From: Rhizophagus irregularis
Taxonomy: Eukaryota; Glomeromycota; Glomeromycetes; Glomerales; Glomeraceae
Assembly (NCBI RefSeq): GCF_026210795.1
Contig: NC_089433.1
Span: 4,737,001-4,801,000 of the forward strand
Length of the DNA stretch: 64,000 bases
Reading direction: 5' to 3'
The notes beneath the pieces are model-generated. The model worked only from the letters and a program-made list of their open reading frames with translations, did not search any database and was not told where the DNA came from. Numbering within the stretch: the first letter of the stretch is position 1; the number at the start of each line of letters is the position of its first letter. A program made the translations under genes and the position numbers. This document shows positions 1-12,159 of this stretch, piece after piece.

Positions 1-540
1 TTACCAATACATTGACCCATTACTATGTATTATATCAAAATTTTCTCTAACTGAAAAGAATAAAACAAATCTTTTTTTTCTTCTTTTTTTTATTATTTAT
101 TAAACGCCTTATTAGTATGAGTAAATATGGTAATAATATTTATGCAAATTCATTATGTACATCATAAGTATTGCATATATGCACATATGACATAAATGTT
201 GCATATCAATCAATCTTTATTGTTACGTAGCAAACATCACGAAATAGAGAAAATTGTCTCATATTAAATATATAAATTTCAAAAGTCATTAAGAAGGTCA
301 AGTTTGGCTGCTTTGCAAGTTTACTTAGAATGACAAAGGTAGTTTTAAATATCACTATCGATTTTTTGTAAAATTGAAAAATGATCGGCACATATTCATT
401 TTCTAGTTTTATTTTAAAAAAAAAGTTGCGGAAATATTTGGACAAAGTTACAAGTCAGTTACTAAAAACACTAAAAAATATATCAAATTCTTCAACATAA
501 TAGAGTAGGAGTGTAAGGTTCCTCCTACATGGAAATTGTT
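1..540. other. AT-rich intergenic sequence
   Basis: I see no convincing gene here. The open frames on the minus strand are short, AT-driven and lack any recognisable motif. The decayed LINE starts near position 540. Confidence 0.5.
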
Positions 541-3480
541 TTCAATCTTCAAGCCACACCCTCAAAAAAAGACCTACATATAATGGTTCAAGACCTATCA
601 AAAGTGTATGATCGCGTAGAAATCCCGCTTTTAGAGCTGGCATTATGAAGAATTTGCATTCCTAAAACTTTAATCACTTTTATTATCAACCTTTTTACCA
701 ATAGGAAAATCAAGTTATCTTTCAAGATTGGATTGGCGACCCATATAATGTCACAACGGGAAATCCATTTGTCCATTATTATGGGTTATCTACCACGATC
801 CCATATTCGAGACTATAAATAACTCCCCCCACGCTGGCATTTCTTATGAAGATAAAATTCCAACTCGTATCCCTAATGATGATCTAGATCACAAAATCCA
901 AGGTTACTTGGACGATACCATCTGGTTATCAGATAATTTGAATACATTACAATAAAACCCGGCCATCGCTGACAATTTTTACCAATTAGCCAATATCAAA
1001 ATCAATAAACACAAATGGACAAAATGACGCTTCTAACTAATAATAACGACATAGCAAAAGATCCTCATCTAACGATCAATTTTGGACTCTTATTAATTTT
1101 TGATACTGTTGTCTTTATTAGACCCATTTGCGCTAAGGTAGGCTCCTAATATTCTGGTAGCTTTTCCTATAGGTAGAATGTTAATTTTAACTGAATCATT
1201 ACCAAAAATAAAGATGGTGAATTACGTTACCTTTCTAATACGGAAAAAAGAAAATCACTAATGATCACGTGATTTAGTGATCAACAAAGTCATTATACCA
1301 AAGGATAGAATACTTAGCTTTCTTTAGCATAGTTTAGATAGCGTTTGGCTTTTTATTTAATTAGTTCTTGTCTATCTTTCTGTAATCTTGTTCACATGGG
1401 TAATAAAAATAAAAATAAAAATAGAATACTTAGCTTTCATATTTTAAAATCAATTCCATTTTACGATCAGTTTTAAACATATAACACATTTACCCAAAAA
1501 TACATATAATTCGATTATTTATAGCTCTATTTATCTACATATAAACAATATTTTTGATAATCAAATGAAAGCTCAAGCTTCTATATTTGTCGCTCAAGCA
1601 AACTCTCTTCACACTTCAAATACTTTAAAATTTTTAATGTTACTTAGTCAATATCGTTTTTGGTTACCTTTTGATTCTAATAACTTTTTTTCTCTTTTCG
1701 ACTTGTTCCTCGTTCATTTTCACGTTTAGGATTTTTTATTTACTTTTTTTCGTTTTTACAATCTTTCTATTTCAACCAATTTTCAATTTAGAGTTAAATT
1801 ATATTATTAATCCAACCCACTTGTTTCCATATTAATAGTCTTCGTCAAAAAGGTATCATGTTTCTTGACCAGATTATCACAATTGATTCAGCTTATTTAT
1901 TGGAATATAAGGACATCAAAACATCGCTAATTAACAAAACAGGTCACATTCCAAGATGATACAGTTTTTTAAAAGAACACATCACCCTACAAAATAACAC
2001 GAATCGGCTTAGTATCGATCTGGGACAGAAGTTGATACAAAATCCACGCGTTCAACGGCTGAAAATACCGATGTAATGTTCAGACCCTATTAGTCATACT
2101 GGAAACCCCAAATGGATCGCTACGTGAGCTCCTTTCATTAAGGATGTTGTCTACGGGAAAATTTTGACCCCTAACACACTTTAACATTACTTCGCCAATT
2201 ATATATATAGAACATTGGATACATCAATTACCAATCAACGTGATAATACCTCAGCATGCAACAGTTGTAGTCTTCATTTTCCTTATTATATAGGTCCCCA
2301 AAAACCAAAGTGTATTGTGAAAGTTAATTATACACCAGCATCAAAAACGTAATTTACAAATGCTGGCAGCGCACAACATCAACAAAATTCAAGACCTTAG
2401 TCATCCAAACTACCGTCTACTCGCCTATAATGATTATTTAATTCAGCACAATCAATCACCGCCTCCGACATCAATTAATAATTTAGTGTCTACCCCAGAC
2501 TCAACTTCGCGGATAAAAACCAACATTCATCAATCACTAACCTTATCACACCAAAAGAATTACATCCTCTTTGATCAATATTACAGAAGTGCTATCAAAT
2601 TTCCACAGCATCCAATACTATACAGATGGATCTTACCAACCAGATATTGGTACAAACGATATGCACATGGGCTATCCAATTTAGATGAACTCAACGTCAC
2701 TTATCATGGCTCTTTACAATACATTCCGTCTTCAGTTAAAGCTGAAATCATGGCAATTTTAACAGCATTAATTACCGCTCCATTTGGTGGCCTTATTACG
2801 ATCAATACCGATTCACAAGCAGCTATAGATGCATACCATAAATCTGCCAACTTATCCTCAATTTCACCTCAAAGATATAATAAAACTAATAATAACACAC
2901 TTTGGACTTCTATCCATCATATTATTCTAACTTTAAAACTTTAATACTGTTAAATTCAACAACATTAAGGCGCATTCTGGTGATACATCCAATGATATTG
3001 CAGGCGCTCATGTAAAAGAAGGAAGATTTACACAATTGCCAACTGCGATCATACAAGAGAATTTACCGGATCAAACTGTCACGCTAATTTGGTACCTTTA
3101 GACAAGGATGTATCGGTACCTTAATTAATTACAAGCAATTAGATAATCACCTAAATCACAAAAATTTATCAGACACTAAACAACATACGGCTAACCACTG
3201 ATTAATTGGTCTTTATCAAGTAAATGGTTTAATTACAACTCTCGTTCAGATGGTACTAGCACTTTACATACCAAGGACACAGTATGGAAAATCCAAGCTT
3301 CAAATAATACTTTACCTATACTCAAGAAATTTCCCAAAATTAATATTGAACCAAATTATCTGTCTGCTTTGTACCATACAATCCACCTTTCAACACATGG
3401 CGTAACAATTGGCGGAATTATTGCACAAGGAAGGAGACAAATTACTCATTTGTATTCGGGCTTTTACTAATAAATCATTA
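540..3480 (+). pseudogene. Decayed LINE (non-LTR retrotransposon) with RT and RNase H remnants
   Basis: Translating the plus strand in shifting frames gives a reverse transcriptase core. The fragment QDLSKVYDRVEIPLLELAL is near 583-645, followed by INLFTNRKIKLSF, and the palm box appears as GYLDDTIWLSDN near 900-940 (a Y-x-D-D type catalytic motif). A linker follows near 1565-1730 (AQASIFVAQANSLHTSNTL), then MFLDQIITIDSAYLLEYKDI near 1858-1920 and a C-x2-C segment near 2250. The last intact frame, 2360-2944 (194 aa), carries an RNase H-like region with AEIMAI (Glu) and NTDSQAAI (Asp); its final motif, SNDIAGAHV, lies just beyond the stop near 2990. Many stops and frameshifts separate the pieces, so it is dead. 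LINEs with RT followed by RNase H are known in fungi. I cannot define the 5' end, and the 3' end is somewhere between 3480 and 3850. Confidence 0.82.
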
Positions 3481-3849
3481 TTTACAAATGCCCTTCTTTT
3501 ATTAAGATCTTATGTCACCTATGACTTAACTAAAATCATACAAGCCCATATGTCTTTGCACAAATGAACCATCACGACCGCGCTCAAATTTTAGCACTTT
3601 CATTACAAGAAATCAAAGGCAACATTATTTGAAAACAACGTTCCAATAAAATGGAAACAAAGGAAACAAAGAAAATGGTTTAGCCAAACGACATTTTATT
3701 AATTACCGAAAAAACAATGGTCCATTTGCAATACCTCAAAGAGACACTGATGCACCTTCTCCAGCTACACACCGATCTAATCCTCGTTCAGGAACCTCGA
3801 AGTTCGAATACTGTAATCCTCAGCACGATTTTAAGAATTATAAAAATCA

Positions 3850-5020
3850 ACAAGATTTACTCTTTATATTATTCTCTTCTTCCAATTTTTACATAGTGGA
3901 TCCTTTTACCACAATTTGTCTTCTCTCATAGAAATAGTTCGTACACAAAATCCATTTGTAGTCATTGAAATAATTATTTTACAACGTAAAAAAAAATATT
4001 TTACGTGATGTTATTAATAAAATGTATAGTACTATTTATGTGAGGCGCTACAATAATGCTGATATTAGTAACATTAATTCTTATTTCGCAGTATTCTTAA
4101 TGGCACAGTGTTCGGAAATAACCTGGTCATTGCGTTTTTAAAAAATGTGGCGCTGTTATGCTAGAATTATCGAAATGACGTAGGTCATTTGTCATTTGAA
4201 TCATTTGTCATCTCGAGTCATTGTTAAATGGCGACAAACTTATTGGATGGGAAATATTGATCCAATGAGATATTTATTGTTTACTAATTTTTTTTAGCCA
4301 AATCTTATCGAAAGTGGGGGAAAAATTTTTTACCATAAAAAATGTTTAATAATCATACAGTACCGGTATCTAATTGTCTATATAATAAATAAAAATTATT
4401 TTTTATTAGTAAGAACAATTGTGAAGTTATGAACGGAATTCATCCGATTGTATTACTTGAGTACTGCGAGTAACTTTAAAAATTCTGTGATACAACTCCT
4501 GCGGTAAAAACAAGTTGTACTTTAAATAGATTTAATAAAATTAGAAAATAAAGCACATCATATCATTAAAAAAGGAAATAGATTTTTAAAAAAAAAAATT
4601 TATAAAAAGATCATATTGTTTCATTTTTTTAAAGTATGTTACTTATTTGTTAACTAATTTGTTTTTCATATTGTCGCACGCAAATTTAAAAAAAGAAAAT
4701 TTTTTTGAGAGATGATCTTTTTAAAGGTATGAGTAATAAATTAATTATGCAACAACGAATTGAATGAACTTCAAATTTAGGACATAAAACGCCCAATGAA
4801 ACTTTATTTTGAGAAAAAAAAACAAAACAAAAAAAGTAAATAATATGATACCATTTTTCTTGGCGATTAAACGATAAAATTTATCTTTAATGATAATACA
4901 TATAAAAATTCTTTGTAAGTAAATATCAAGGAACCCCTGATTTTACCCTTTTTTTTTTTGAAACACAATGAGATTTAATAAAACATACGATATTATTGAC
5001 AATGATATGTCATTGGTTAA
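3850..5020. other. AT-rich intergenic with a dispersed-repeat trace
   Basis: No gene is visible. The stretch at about 4053-4100 (attagtaacattaattctta) resembles 21076-21125 (attagtagcattaattccta), and both continue into a gcagtattc(c/t)taatg segment and later a ttattggatggga motif. They are probably two decayed copies of one dispersed element. Confidence 0.4.
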
Positions 5021-5027
5021 TTGATGC

Positions 5028-5109
5028 ATTGACCGTAGTAAAATGTTACATGTGTTCAAATTAAGAAATTGACCGTAGTAAAAATGTTACATGTGTTCAG
5101 ATTAAGAAA
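5028..5109. repeat. Two-copy tandem repeat, about 41 bp
   Basis: The segment attgaccgtagtaaaatgtt plus about 20 further bases occurs twice in a row with a one-base difference. Confidence 0.8.
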
Positions 5110-5355
5110 TCAATACATTAATAAGATCGGTGATGTACGACATATAATTTTCCGGAATCAAAGCTTCCGTGTCTGCATAATAATCGGTCATTGACTTCCG
5201 TTAAAACTGTTGTTGTTAACTTTAATCTAATCTATCGATTATTATAAATTCGTTATTACAAATAAATTGTTTAACCTAGTTGATGCATCCATAGTTTATA
5301 TGCATATTTTTTTATATAAAGACGACATAAAAATATCTATTCAAATATTAATTTT

Positions 5356-5411
5356 TAACGATAAAAAAAACCTGTTGACGTTAATTTTAACGATAAAAAA
5401 ACCTGTTGACG
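5356..5411. repeat. Two-copy tandem repeat, about 31 bp
   Basis: The segment ttaacgataaaaaaacctg followed by ttgacg occurs twice in direct orientation, upstream of the small secreted-protein gene. Confidence 0.75.
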
Positions 5412-5572
5412 AACAATATTAAAATTATTTTTTTTTTTGGTTGATCCGAATAAAAAAAAACTTTAATTTTAAATATTTATACATTGGTTAAAATTTAATC
5501 TTAAAATTTTTTTCACTCTCTTTTCTTTCCTTCTTCACTTTCTCTCACGTATATATTAAATTATCCTTCAAA

Positions 5573-5636
5573 ACTTGTAATCATATACTTGTAATCATAT
5601 ACTCTTGTAATCATATACTACTTGTAATCATATATC
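5573..5636. repeat. Short tandem array of cttgtaatcatata units
   Basis: Four copies of a 14-18 bp unit (cttgtaatcatata) lie about 100 bp upstream of the start codon of the 5737 gene. They would fall in its 5' UTR or core promoter. A related cttgtaatcattat unit repeats at 9203-9235. Confidence 0.75.
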
Positions 5637-5736
5637 ATTATCCCATCAATACATACATTCTACATTCCACATTTCCACGTCTTCAAAAAAAAATCTTTTT
5701 TCTTTAACAACAAAAACCTTACAAGAATTATTCATA

Positions 5737-6121
5737 ATGTTTTTCAGAGTCTTAGGAGTTACTTCACTTGTTGCAGTTGTCGCGACAAACACTTCAAGAG
5801 TCGTTCATCCACAGGATCGTTATCATACTAAAAAGTAAGTTATATCAATGATTTATCGTTATATACAGTACGAAACATCGTTATATACGGTACGATTAAT
5901 AAACGAATTTTCTTTATAGGGAAGAACAACAAACTTCAAATTATAATCATAATCATTATAATGTTCATCCTCATTATCAATTTCAATATCAACTTAAACC
6001 AAAATATCCTGCATTCACAAGATATAGTCAAGGGGTAGACATTGATCCTACAAACATTACCAAAAAATCAAAATCAAAAAGATCAAAGTCCAACAAGCGA
6101 AACACGAATAGACACCTATGA
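5737..6121 (+). CDS. Small secreted protein with basic nuclear-signal-like tail
   Basis: I do not recognise the family. The two-exon model is exon 1 5737-5834, intron 5835-5919 (gtaagt to ttatag) and exon 2 5920-6121. The joined frame gives 99 aa. The N-terminus (MFFRVLGVTSLVAVVATNTS) looks like a signal peptide with a hydrophobic core at residues 4-16. The mature part is rich in His, Tyr, Asn and Gln. The C-terminal quarter is strongly basic: KKSKSKRSKSNKR at about residues 81-93 is a plausible nuclear localisation signal. There are no cysteines. A signal peptide plus nuclear signal in a short protein matches the profile of secreted effector candidates in plant-associated fungi, which is inference only. 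The exact donor and acceptor sites and the clean phase support a real gene. A pyrimidine-rich leader precedes it. Confidence 0.72.
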
Positions 6122-7600
6122 TCTTTTTTTTTGTATATTTTGAAAGACATTATTGATTTATTTTTTTTATTTCATTGTATTTCTTCTTGTAATTTATATT
6201 GTTAAATGAATTTCTTTCCTTCTTCTTTTACATTCATTTTTTTTCTAAAAAAAAATAGCAAAGTATCATATTGTAGCATTATTTATTATATTCATAGTGT
6301 GATTTAAATAAAAAACAATTTAATGTAACTTTAAAAAATATTTCTTTGTTGATTACCATTTAAGTGGGGTGGTCGTGGTCGGTGACTGATTGGTCGTCCC
6401 TAAAAAGGTGACGTTAAACTCCTTAAAATAGCATTTAATAAAATCCAGTCCAGAAGAACTAGCCGAATTCAAAAGTTCGACGCTCGTCAATGCTAGGTAA
6501 ATTGATAAAAATTACTAATTTTCCAGATCGTTAATAAAACCTTAGTATTTTCTCAAAAACTAATACTTTTCCTTAGAAAGTTGGACCTGGTATACTTGTA
6601 GGTTGATACTAGCCATATATTTACTTTTGGTTTATAATAATACTGATTGCTTTAATCTTTTTTTTTATTTTCAAACAGGATTAATGGACGTTTCGTAACG
6701 ATCTAACTTTGCATGCGATTTCATTTTTATTTTAAGTATAAATATTCTATTATTTACGCATTTATATTAGTTTAATTTCTTCTAACAACAAATTTTATAT
6801 TATAATTGTCATATAGTGTTTTAATCTAACAAATAACGGATAGGAAATATCTAACTATGTGGTGATACGTAAGTACAGTATATAGATTCAATAGTAAAAT
6901 TAAAGATTAGTAGGGTTAGGAACTTAGGGTTAGGGTTAGAATTAGGATTTAATGGATTAGTTTATTAATATAGGTCTAAATAGTAGAACCCAATATTTTT
7001 TTTTTAACGCAGATGATTACACCGATCACGGGATTTTGGTTTTTTTTTATTTAAAATGGGATGTTCTTTTTTTTTCTACCGCTAACAATGTTGAAACTCT
7101 TTCAAGATTCGGGGGAAAATTTTCTTTTTTAATACAATTTACGATAAATTTTTAATGTAAATTATATTATTTATTATGTTAAATCAACTTATTTATTTTT
7201 GAAAGTGACTTTTTTTGAAAAAAAAGTTACAAGATTAACGAGAAACTACAATAAAGTAAGTGAATTCATTTTTTTGCTTTTTCTTCAAAGAAAAAAAAAA
7301 CAAAAGAATAGAGAAAAAAAAATCTAGAAATTAATGAAATTAATGAAATTGTCAATGAGATAAAACATTTCACTCAATTTTTCTTGCTGAAAAAAATTTT
7401 TTTCAATGAAGAACTTTAATCAGACTTTGAGACAATTTCTATCAACAATAAAATTTTTTTTTTTTATAAAGTACGAATAATGGATATTAATTTAATCATT
7501 ATTCTTTTTTTTAGATTTTTTTTCGTTAATGCAAAAGATGAATGACATGTGTGTATGAGTTAAATCATTCTATGATCTTTAGCATCATGCGCTAATGGGG
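6122..7600. other. AT-rich intergenic; short telomere-like motif
   Basis: No gene is visible. At 6910-6950 there is a short run of TTAGGG-like hexamers (agggttaggaacttagggttagggttag), which is the common fungal telomere repeat at an interstitial position. Confidence 0.45.
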
Positions 7601-7609
7601 AAGACCCAC

Positions 7610-8295
7610 AGAAATGTAATGGGGACTACCGGGCGGGCGAGCAAGGCATGGAAAAACAAAAATGTAACGGGGGACTACCGGGAGGGCGAGCAGGGCATGA
7701 AAAAGCAGAAATGTAATGGGTGCCGGGCGGCGAAAATGTGCAGAATAATTTTGCTGTAATGGATGATGTAGTCAACTGGTTTTCTGCCCGGGATTCGAAT
7801 GAGCACCGACAAAACGCATTAGGACGCTGCTATAAAGCGCTCGTTAAAGAAACCGGCGTTGGATGGTCGCGGCAGGGCATGGAAAAGCAGAAATGTAATA
7901 GGGACTGCCAGGCGGGCGAGCAAGGCATGGAAAAGCAAAATGTAATGGGGACTGCCAGGCGGGCGAGCAAGGCATGGAAAAGCAAAATGTAATGGGGACT
8001 GCCAGGCGGGCGAGCAAGGCATGGAAAAGCAAAAATGTAATGGGGACTGCCGGGCGGGCGAGCAGGGCAAAGCAGAAATGCAATGGGTGCCGGGTGGCGC
8101 AAATGGGCAGCATAATTTTGCTGGAATGGATGACTGGTTTTCTGCTCGAAATTCGAATGAGCACCGACAAAATGCATTAGGTTGTCAAAGATACAACTCT
8201 GTCGCTGCTAGAAAGCGCTTCGTTAAAGAAACCGGCGTTAGATGGTCGTGGCAGGGCATGGAAAAGCAGAAATGTAATGGGTACCGGGCGGGGCA
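7610..8295. repeat. GC-rich compound tandem repeat
   Basis: About eight copies of a roughly 48-bp unit (core ggcgggcgagcaaggcatgg, then aaaagcaaaatgtaatgggg) form an array. Two copies are expanded by a longer insert (7711-7890 and 8075-8270) that share atggatga, ggttttctgc, attcgaatgagcaccgacaa and cgttaaagaaaccggcgtt. The open frames on both strands here are by-products of the repeat. The G+C content stands out sharply from the AT-rich surroundings. Confidence 0.85.
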
Positions 8296-8398
8296 GATAA
8301 GATTTTATATTTTACATTATTACAGGAATTTATTATGTTTCAAAGCAGTAAACATTTTTATTTATGAAATACTTTTATTTTATTTATTATATAAGTCC

Positions 8399-8515
8399 CT
8401 ATAAAAAATTTTTTAGAAAATTGATCACATGTTTGAGGTTTTAAAAAACCAGAAAAATGATTATTAATTCATTAATTGGAGTTTTTTCCAGAAAATTGTT
8501 TAGAAGCAACTTGTA
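8399..8515. mobile_element. Decayed MITE-like fragment, CCCTATAAAAAA terminus
   Basis: It starts ccctataaaaaattttttag and contains ttgatcacatgtttgagg and agttttttccagaaaattgt. These are the same blocks, in the same order, as the intact 75-bp element at 19683-19757. Confidence 0.45.
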
Positions 8516-8813
8516 GTTCTCCCCACACCAAGTCAATTCATGGTTATATACACCACAGTTTTGCGGTACAGACGTACAGCAGAAGGACAAGCTGTTACAG
8601 ATGAACACCACGATATATGAAACTGGCTGATTAGAGGAAAGGGCTACAAATGTACTGTATAAAGTTACTGTAAATACTTGTAGAAGGATTTGTGTTAGCG
8701 CCTAGCAAAAGAAATATATATATATATATATTTGATTTTTTTATTCTAATAAATCTTATCGATTCTAAATTTGAACTTAACGAATTATTTTAATTGAACA
8801 TCAAGGTGGGATG

Positions 8814-9011
8814 TTACATAGTTTGTTCGAAAGATAGGATGTTTTGTATTGAAGTATCTAGAGAGGAAGTTACAGAAGGAGGAGTAGTAGTTGTAGTATT
8901 AGCAGGAGGAGCAGAAGCACCGGTAGGTGCAGGTTCGTCAGTTTCCATAGCGTCGTCACACGCTTTGTAGTAGCAGGTGGATAGGACAAAAGGACAGGCT
9001 AAGCGTGTCAT
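8814..9011 (-). CDS. Short hypothetical protein, Thr/Pro/Ala-rich
   Basis: This 65-aa frame has no recognised domain. It begins MTRLACPFVLSTCYYKACDD and continues with a low-complexity stretch (EPAPTGASAPPANTTTTTPP) before a short tail. Codon and base composition are clearly less AT-rich than the surroundings, which favours a coding or formerly coding status. It could also be the terminal exon of a longer gene or a transposon remnant. Only the frame and composition support it. Confidence 0.33.
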   Translation of the reverse strand: MTRLACPFVLSTCYYKACDDAMETDEPAPTGASAPPANTTTTTPPSVTSSLDTSIQNILSFEQTM

Positions 9012-9504
9012 GATTTATAAAAAATATTATAAAACGCAATATTTAACAACATTAGAAACAATAAAAAGTTTTTTAACTTTATAAGGTGGTAAAAGGGTGT
9101 AGATTTTATTATATTCTATATCAAAATCATCAAAATCTTGAAATTTCATTTTACATTTTATTCTATATATCTATACTAACACATTCTAACACATCATCAC
9201 CTTGTAATCATTATCTTGTAATCATTATCTTGTAAAACAACAAGAATGAGAATTTAGGGACAATGAAATAATGAAATATTCACTTAAATTTCAATATTAA
9301 GAGGGTACATTGGTAATTTATCCGATAGCGTTAGCTAAAGATGCACGATGTCCATAGATGTATATAGAGATGACATTATCCATTTGAATTTGATGATAGA
9401 ATTTGTCCAACGAAAAAAAATAAATGAAGATAATATTAAGATTAAGATTATGTAGAGTATTGTTTTGTAAGTCCGGGATTTTTTTAACGTAAATATTTTC
9501 TCAA

Positions 9505-9760
9505 TAATCCATGATCGTGGTATGTCTTATTACGCAAAGATTTCAAATTAGATTAGGTCTTAATAATCCATGATCTTGGTATGTCTTATTACAGATTTCA
9601 AATTAGATTAGGTCTTAATAATCCATGATCGTAGTATGTCTTATTACGCAAAGATTCAAATTACATTAGGTGTTAATAATCCATGATCAAATTAGATTAG
9701 GTGTTAATAATCCATGATCGTGGTATGCAAAGATTCAAATTAGATTAGGCATCTCATAGA
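9505..9760. repeat. Tandem repeat, about 60 bp unit, four to five copies
   Basis: The unit is ttaataatccatgatcgtgg, tatgtcttattacgcaaaga, then ttcaaattagattaggt(c/g). Later copies have internal deletions. Confidence 0.85.
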
Positions 9761-10489
9761 CCAAATTAACGGTGAAGAAATTTTATTTAAATAGCAAGGA
9801 ATTTACGTTTATATTGGGGATTTGGGGGTTACTTTTTTTTTAAAAAAAAAAAATAATTAACGTTTGTAATTCAACATCGTTGAAAATTATAGTTCAGATT
9901 TCTACGATCCTAATGTCTTATTACGTGATGTGATAAATTATTTGGTGGGATGAATATCAAATCTTTTTTTAATTATTTCACATTATACAATTTGAGCGAT
10001 GTAGATAAGATTGTCTTTGACCGATATTGGTCATGATCATTACCACTTATTGAGTAGCATTCAAGGTGTAGTAATATTAAATTATCATCAAGATAGGACT
10101 GGCCTGATCTTTTAAAAAGATCTTACGATTAGACTATTAGAGTTATTTAATTTTAAAACAATTCGTACCAAACTTTAAAAAATAAATCCAAAACTCGCAT
10201 TCACAATTTAAAAATTATAATAATTCAAAAAAAAGTTTTTTAATTTTATATAAAGTTTATTAATAAATTTTTGATTCCAAAATTCGCATTCAGAATCTGA
10301 AAATTATACTAATTTAAAAAAAGTTTTTTTTTTTAATTTTATATACAGTAACTTTTCAACTTTATAATCTTATTCTGAAAAATCAAATGGTAAATAATTA
10401 AGTTGTCAAATTAATAATAATTACCTGATTGATGTTACTGCCATTGTCTTTAGGGGAAAAGGCGGGAACTTTTATCTTTGAATTCTTAA
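9761..10489. other. AT-rich intergenic
   Basis: I see no gene. A short duplicated block (aaaattcgcattcaga / aaactcgcattcacaa, each followed by an A/T run and tttaattttatata) lies at 10190-10345. Confidence 0.4.
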
Positions 10490-11080
10490 CGTTTAAGAGT
10501 TTTAAAAAGGACATCTTTCACCTACTTTCTCTTCTTGATTAAAATAAAAAATATAAATATGAAAAAATTCAATTAATTTTAACTCGAATTAATCGATTGA
10601 TGTGGAAATCCAGTTTTAGAGAGAACATCTTTTCACATTTCTCGCCTACTTTCTCTCTTAACTTAAAATAAAAAAATATAAATATGAAAAATTACAATTA
10701 ATTTAACTCGTTTAATAATAGAGAATTAATCGATTGATGCAGTAATCGAACATCTTTTTCACTTACTTCTCTTCAATGTTATCCTTGACTTAAAATAAAA
10801 AATAATTAATCGATTGAGCGCTGTTGATTGGATAGGCTGTTTCTGCTGTCGGGAATTCAGTTTAAAAAGAACATTTTTTCATATTTCTCACTTACTTTCT
10901 TTCTCTCCAGTGTTAACCTTGACTTAAAATAAAAAAAAGAAGAATTAATCGATTGATGCGGGAATCCAGTTTTAAAAAGTACACATTTCTCACCTAATTT
11001 CTCTTCGGCTCTTCGACTTAAAAAAAAAAAATATAAATATGAATTAATTTTAACTCGTTTCAATAATAATTAATCGATCT
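10490..11080. repeat. Degenerate tandem repeat, about 100-150 bp unit, about five copies
   Basis: Each copy contains cacctactttctct, aacttaaaataaaaaa, tataaatatga, ttaattttaactcg and attaatcgattgatg, then a ggaatccagttttaaa block. Copies begin near 10510, 10635, 10760, 10885 and 10985. The open frame 10857-11063 is a product of the repeat. Confidence 0.7.
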
Positions 11081-11465
11081 ACAATAACCCCCTAATATAA
11101 TTAATTAATTTACCTTTAACAAATAGAAATGAATTGAAAAAATTACCATCAAATTTGGGACGTTTTTTACGTTGATAAGGAATTAACTCAATCTTTTGTA
11201 TTTCTCGATCATAGGGAACACGTTCTGGAATATAAAATAAATATAACATAACGTAAATAGGTTCGATAGCTATCATAACTTCAAGGTTTTCATCAGGATC
11301 ATTATGATCATCAGGAACATCAGGGGCATCAGGATCAGATGGTAGTTTTAATTTATCAAACAATAAACATAAGTAAAAAATATTGCGGGTAAATACAATA
11401 ATAAAAAGGGCAAATAAAAAAATATAAGCCAAATATTCTAAGTATTTAATTTCTAGAAGAACCAT
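11079..11465 (-). CDS. Hypothetical small membrane protein
   Basis: This 128-aa frame is not a family I recognise. Residues about 10-36 (from YLAYIFLFALFIIVF) form one long hydrophobic segment, probably membrane-spanning. It is followed by FDKLKLP and an acidic Pro/Asp stretch (PSDPDAPDVPDDHNDPDEN, about residues 43-61). The C-terminal half is mixed and basic (PYQRKKRPKF). The start follows an A/T-rich tract containing ataaata. The 79-aa frame at 12307-12546 has a similar plan (hydrophobic segment, then DKL, then DDH), so the two may be diverged relatives. Low similarity and lack of introns leave real doubt. Confidence 0.4.
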   Translation of the reverse strand: MVLLEIKYLEYLAYIFLFALFIIVFTRNIFYLCLLFDKLKLPSDPDAPDVPDDHNDPDENLEVMIAIEPIYVMLYLFYIPERVPYDREIQKIELIPYQRKKRPKFDGNFFNSFLFVKGKLINYIRGLL

Positions 11466-12159
11466 TTTTTTTTTATTATTATTTATAAAAGTTTGAAAAA
11501 GAGCTATTGAAAGTTTTGAAAACGAAGAAATATCAAATATGTATATATATATATATATAGAAAAATATTTTCAAAAAAAAAAATGTTTTTTTTGCGCGAT
11601 ATTGCGATATTGCGATATTTATAGAAAAAAAATTTATAAAGATAACGAAATAACCTAAATAAGTGAGAATAAGTCGCGATCATTACAAACAAAGTAAGCC
11701 GAGATGTGCGACGATTGCGACGATTGCGACAATTATAAACAACGCGCGACACGTCTTTTTATTCGTGATCTCCACGAATGTCGTAATTAAAAACCCCTTT
11801 TTAAGTTTAAAAAAAAAAAAACCCCTTTATGATTTATAAACATGTTTGACAGATCAGATCAAGGAGGTAATTAAATCACAAGTTTATTCACTAAATTTAT
11901 ATAATATGCACCAAACATATATCCCTTGATACAAACAGTATTTTGTACACTTATCAAACGCGTTTATGTTGTTTTTTTGCTTTATTTATTTACTATGAAA
12001 AAAAAAAGTGTACAATATATATACAAATATATAAAGAATTGGAGTTACGAAAATTACGTAAATTAATTTGTCATCCTCCCTTCTCCCCAAACCAGAAGAA
12101 AAATATAAACTAATGTAACCAAAAATAAATTAAATAAATTATCTGTTATGGGGAATTCC

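Noticed and set aside
7819-8404. Several overlapping frames of 68-127 aa on both strands
   Set aside because: Repeat by-products; no start context, no motif, and unit-length periodicity explains the openness.
9505-9760. Repeat array as possible CRISPR or promoter operators
   Set aside because: Units are contiguous and degenerate, without spacers or a nearby gene that would explain operators.
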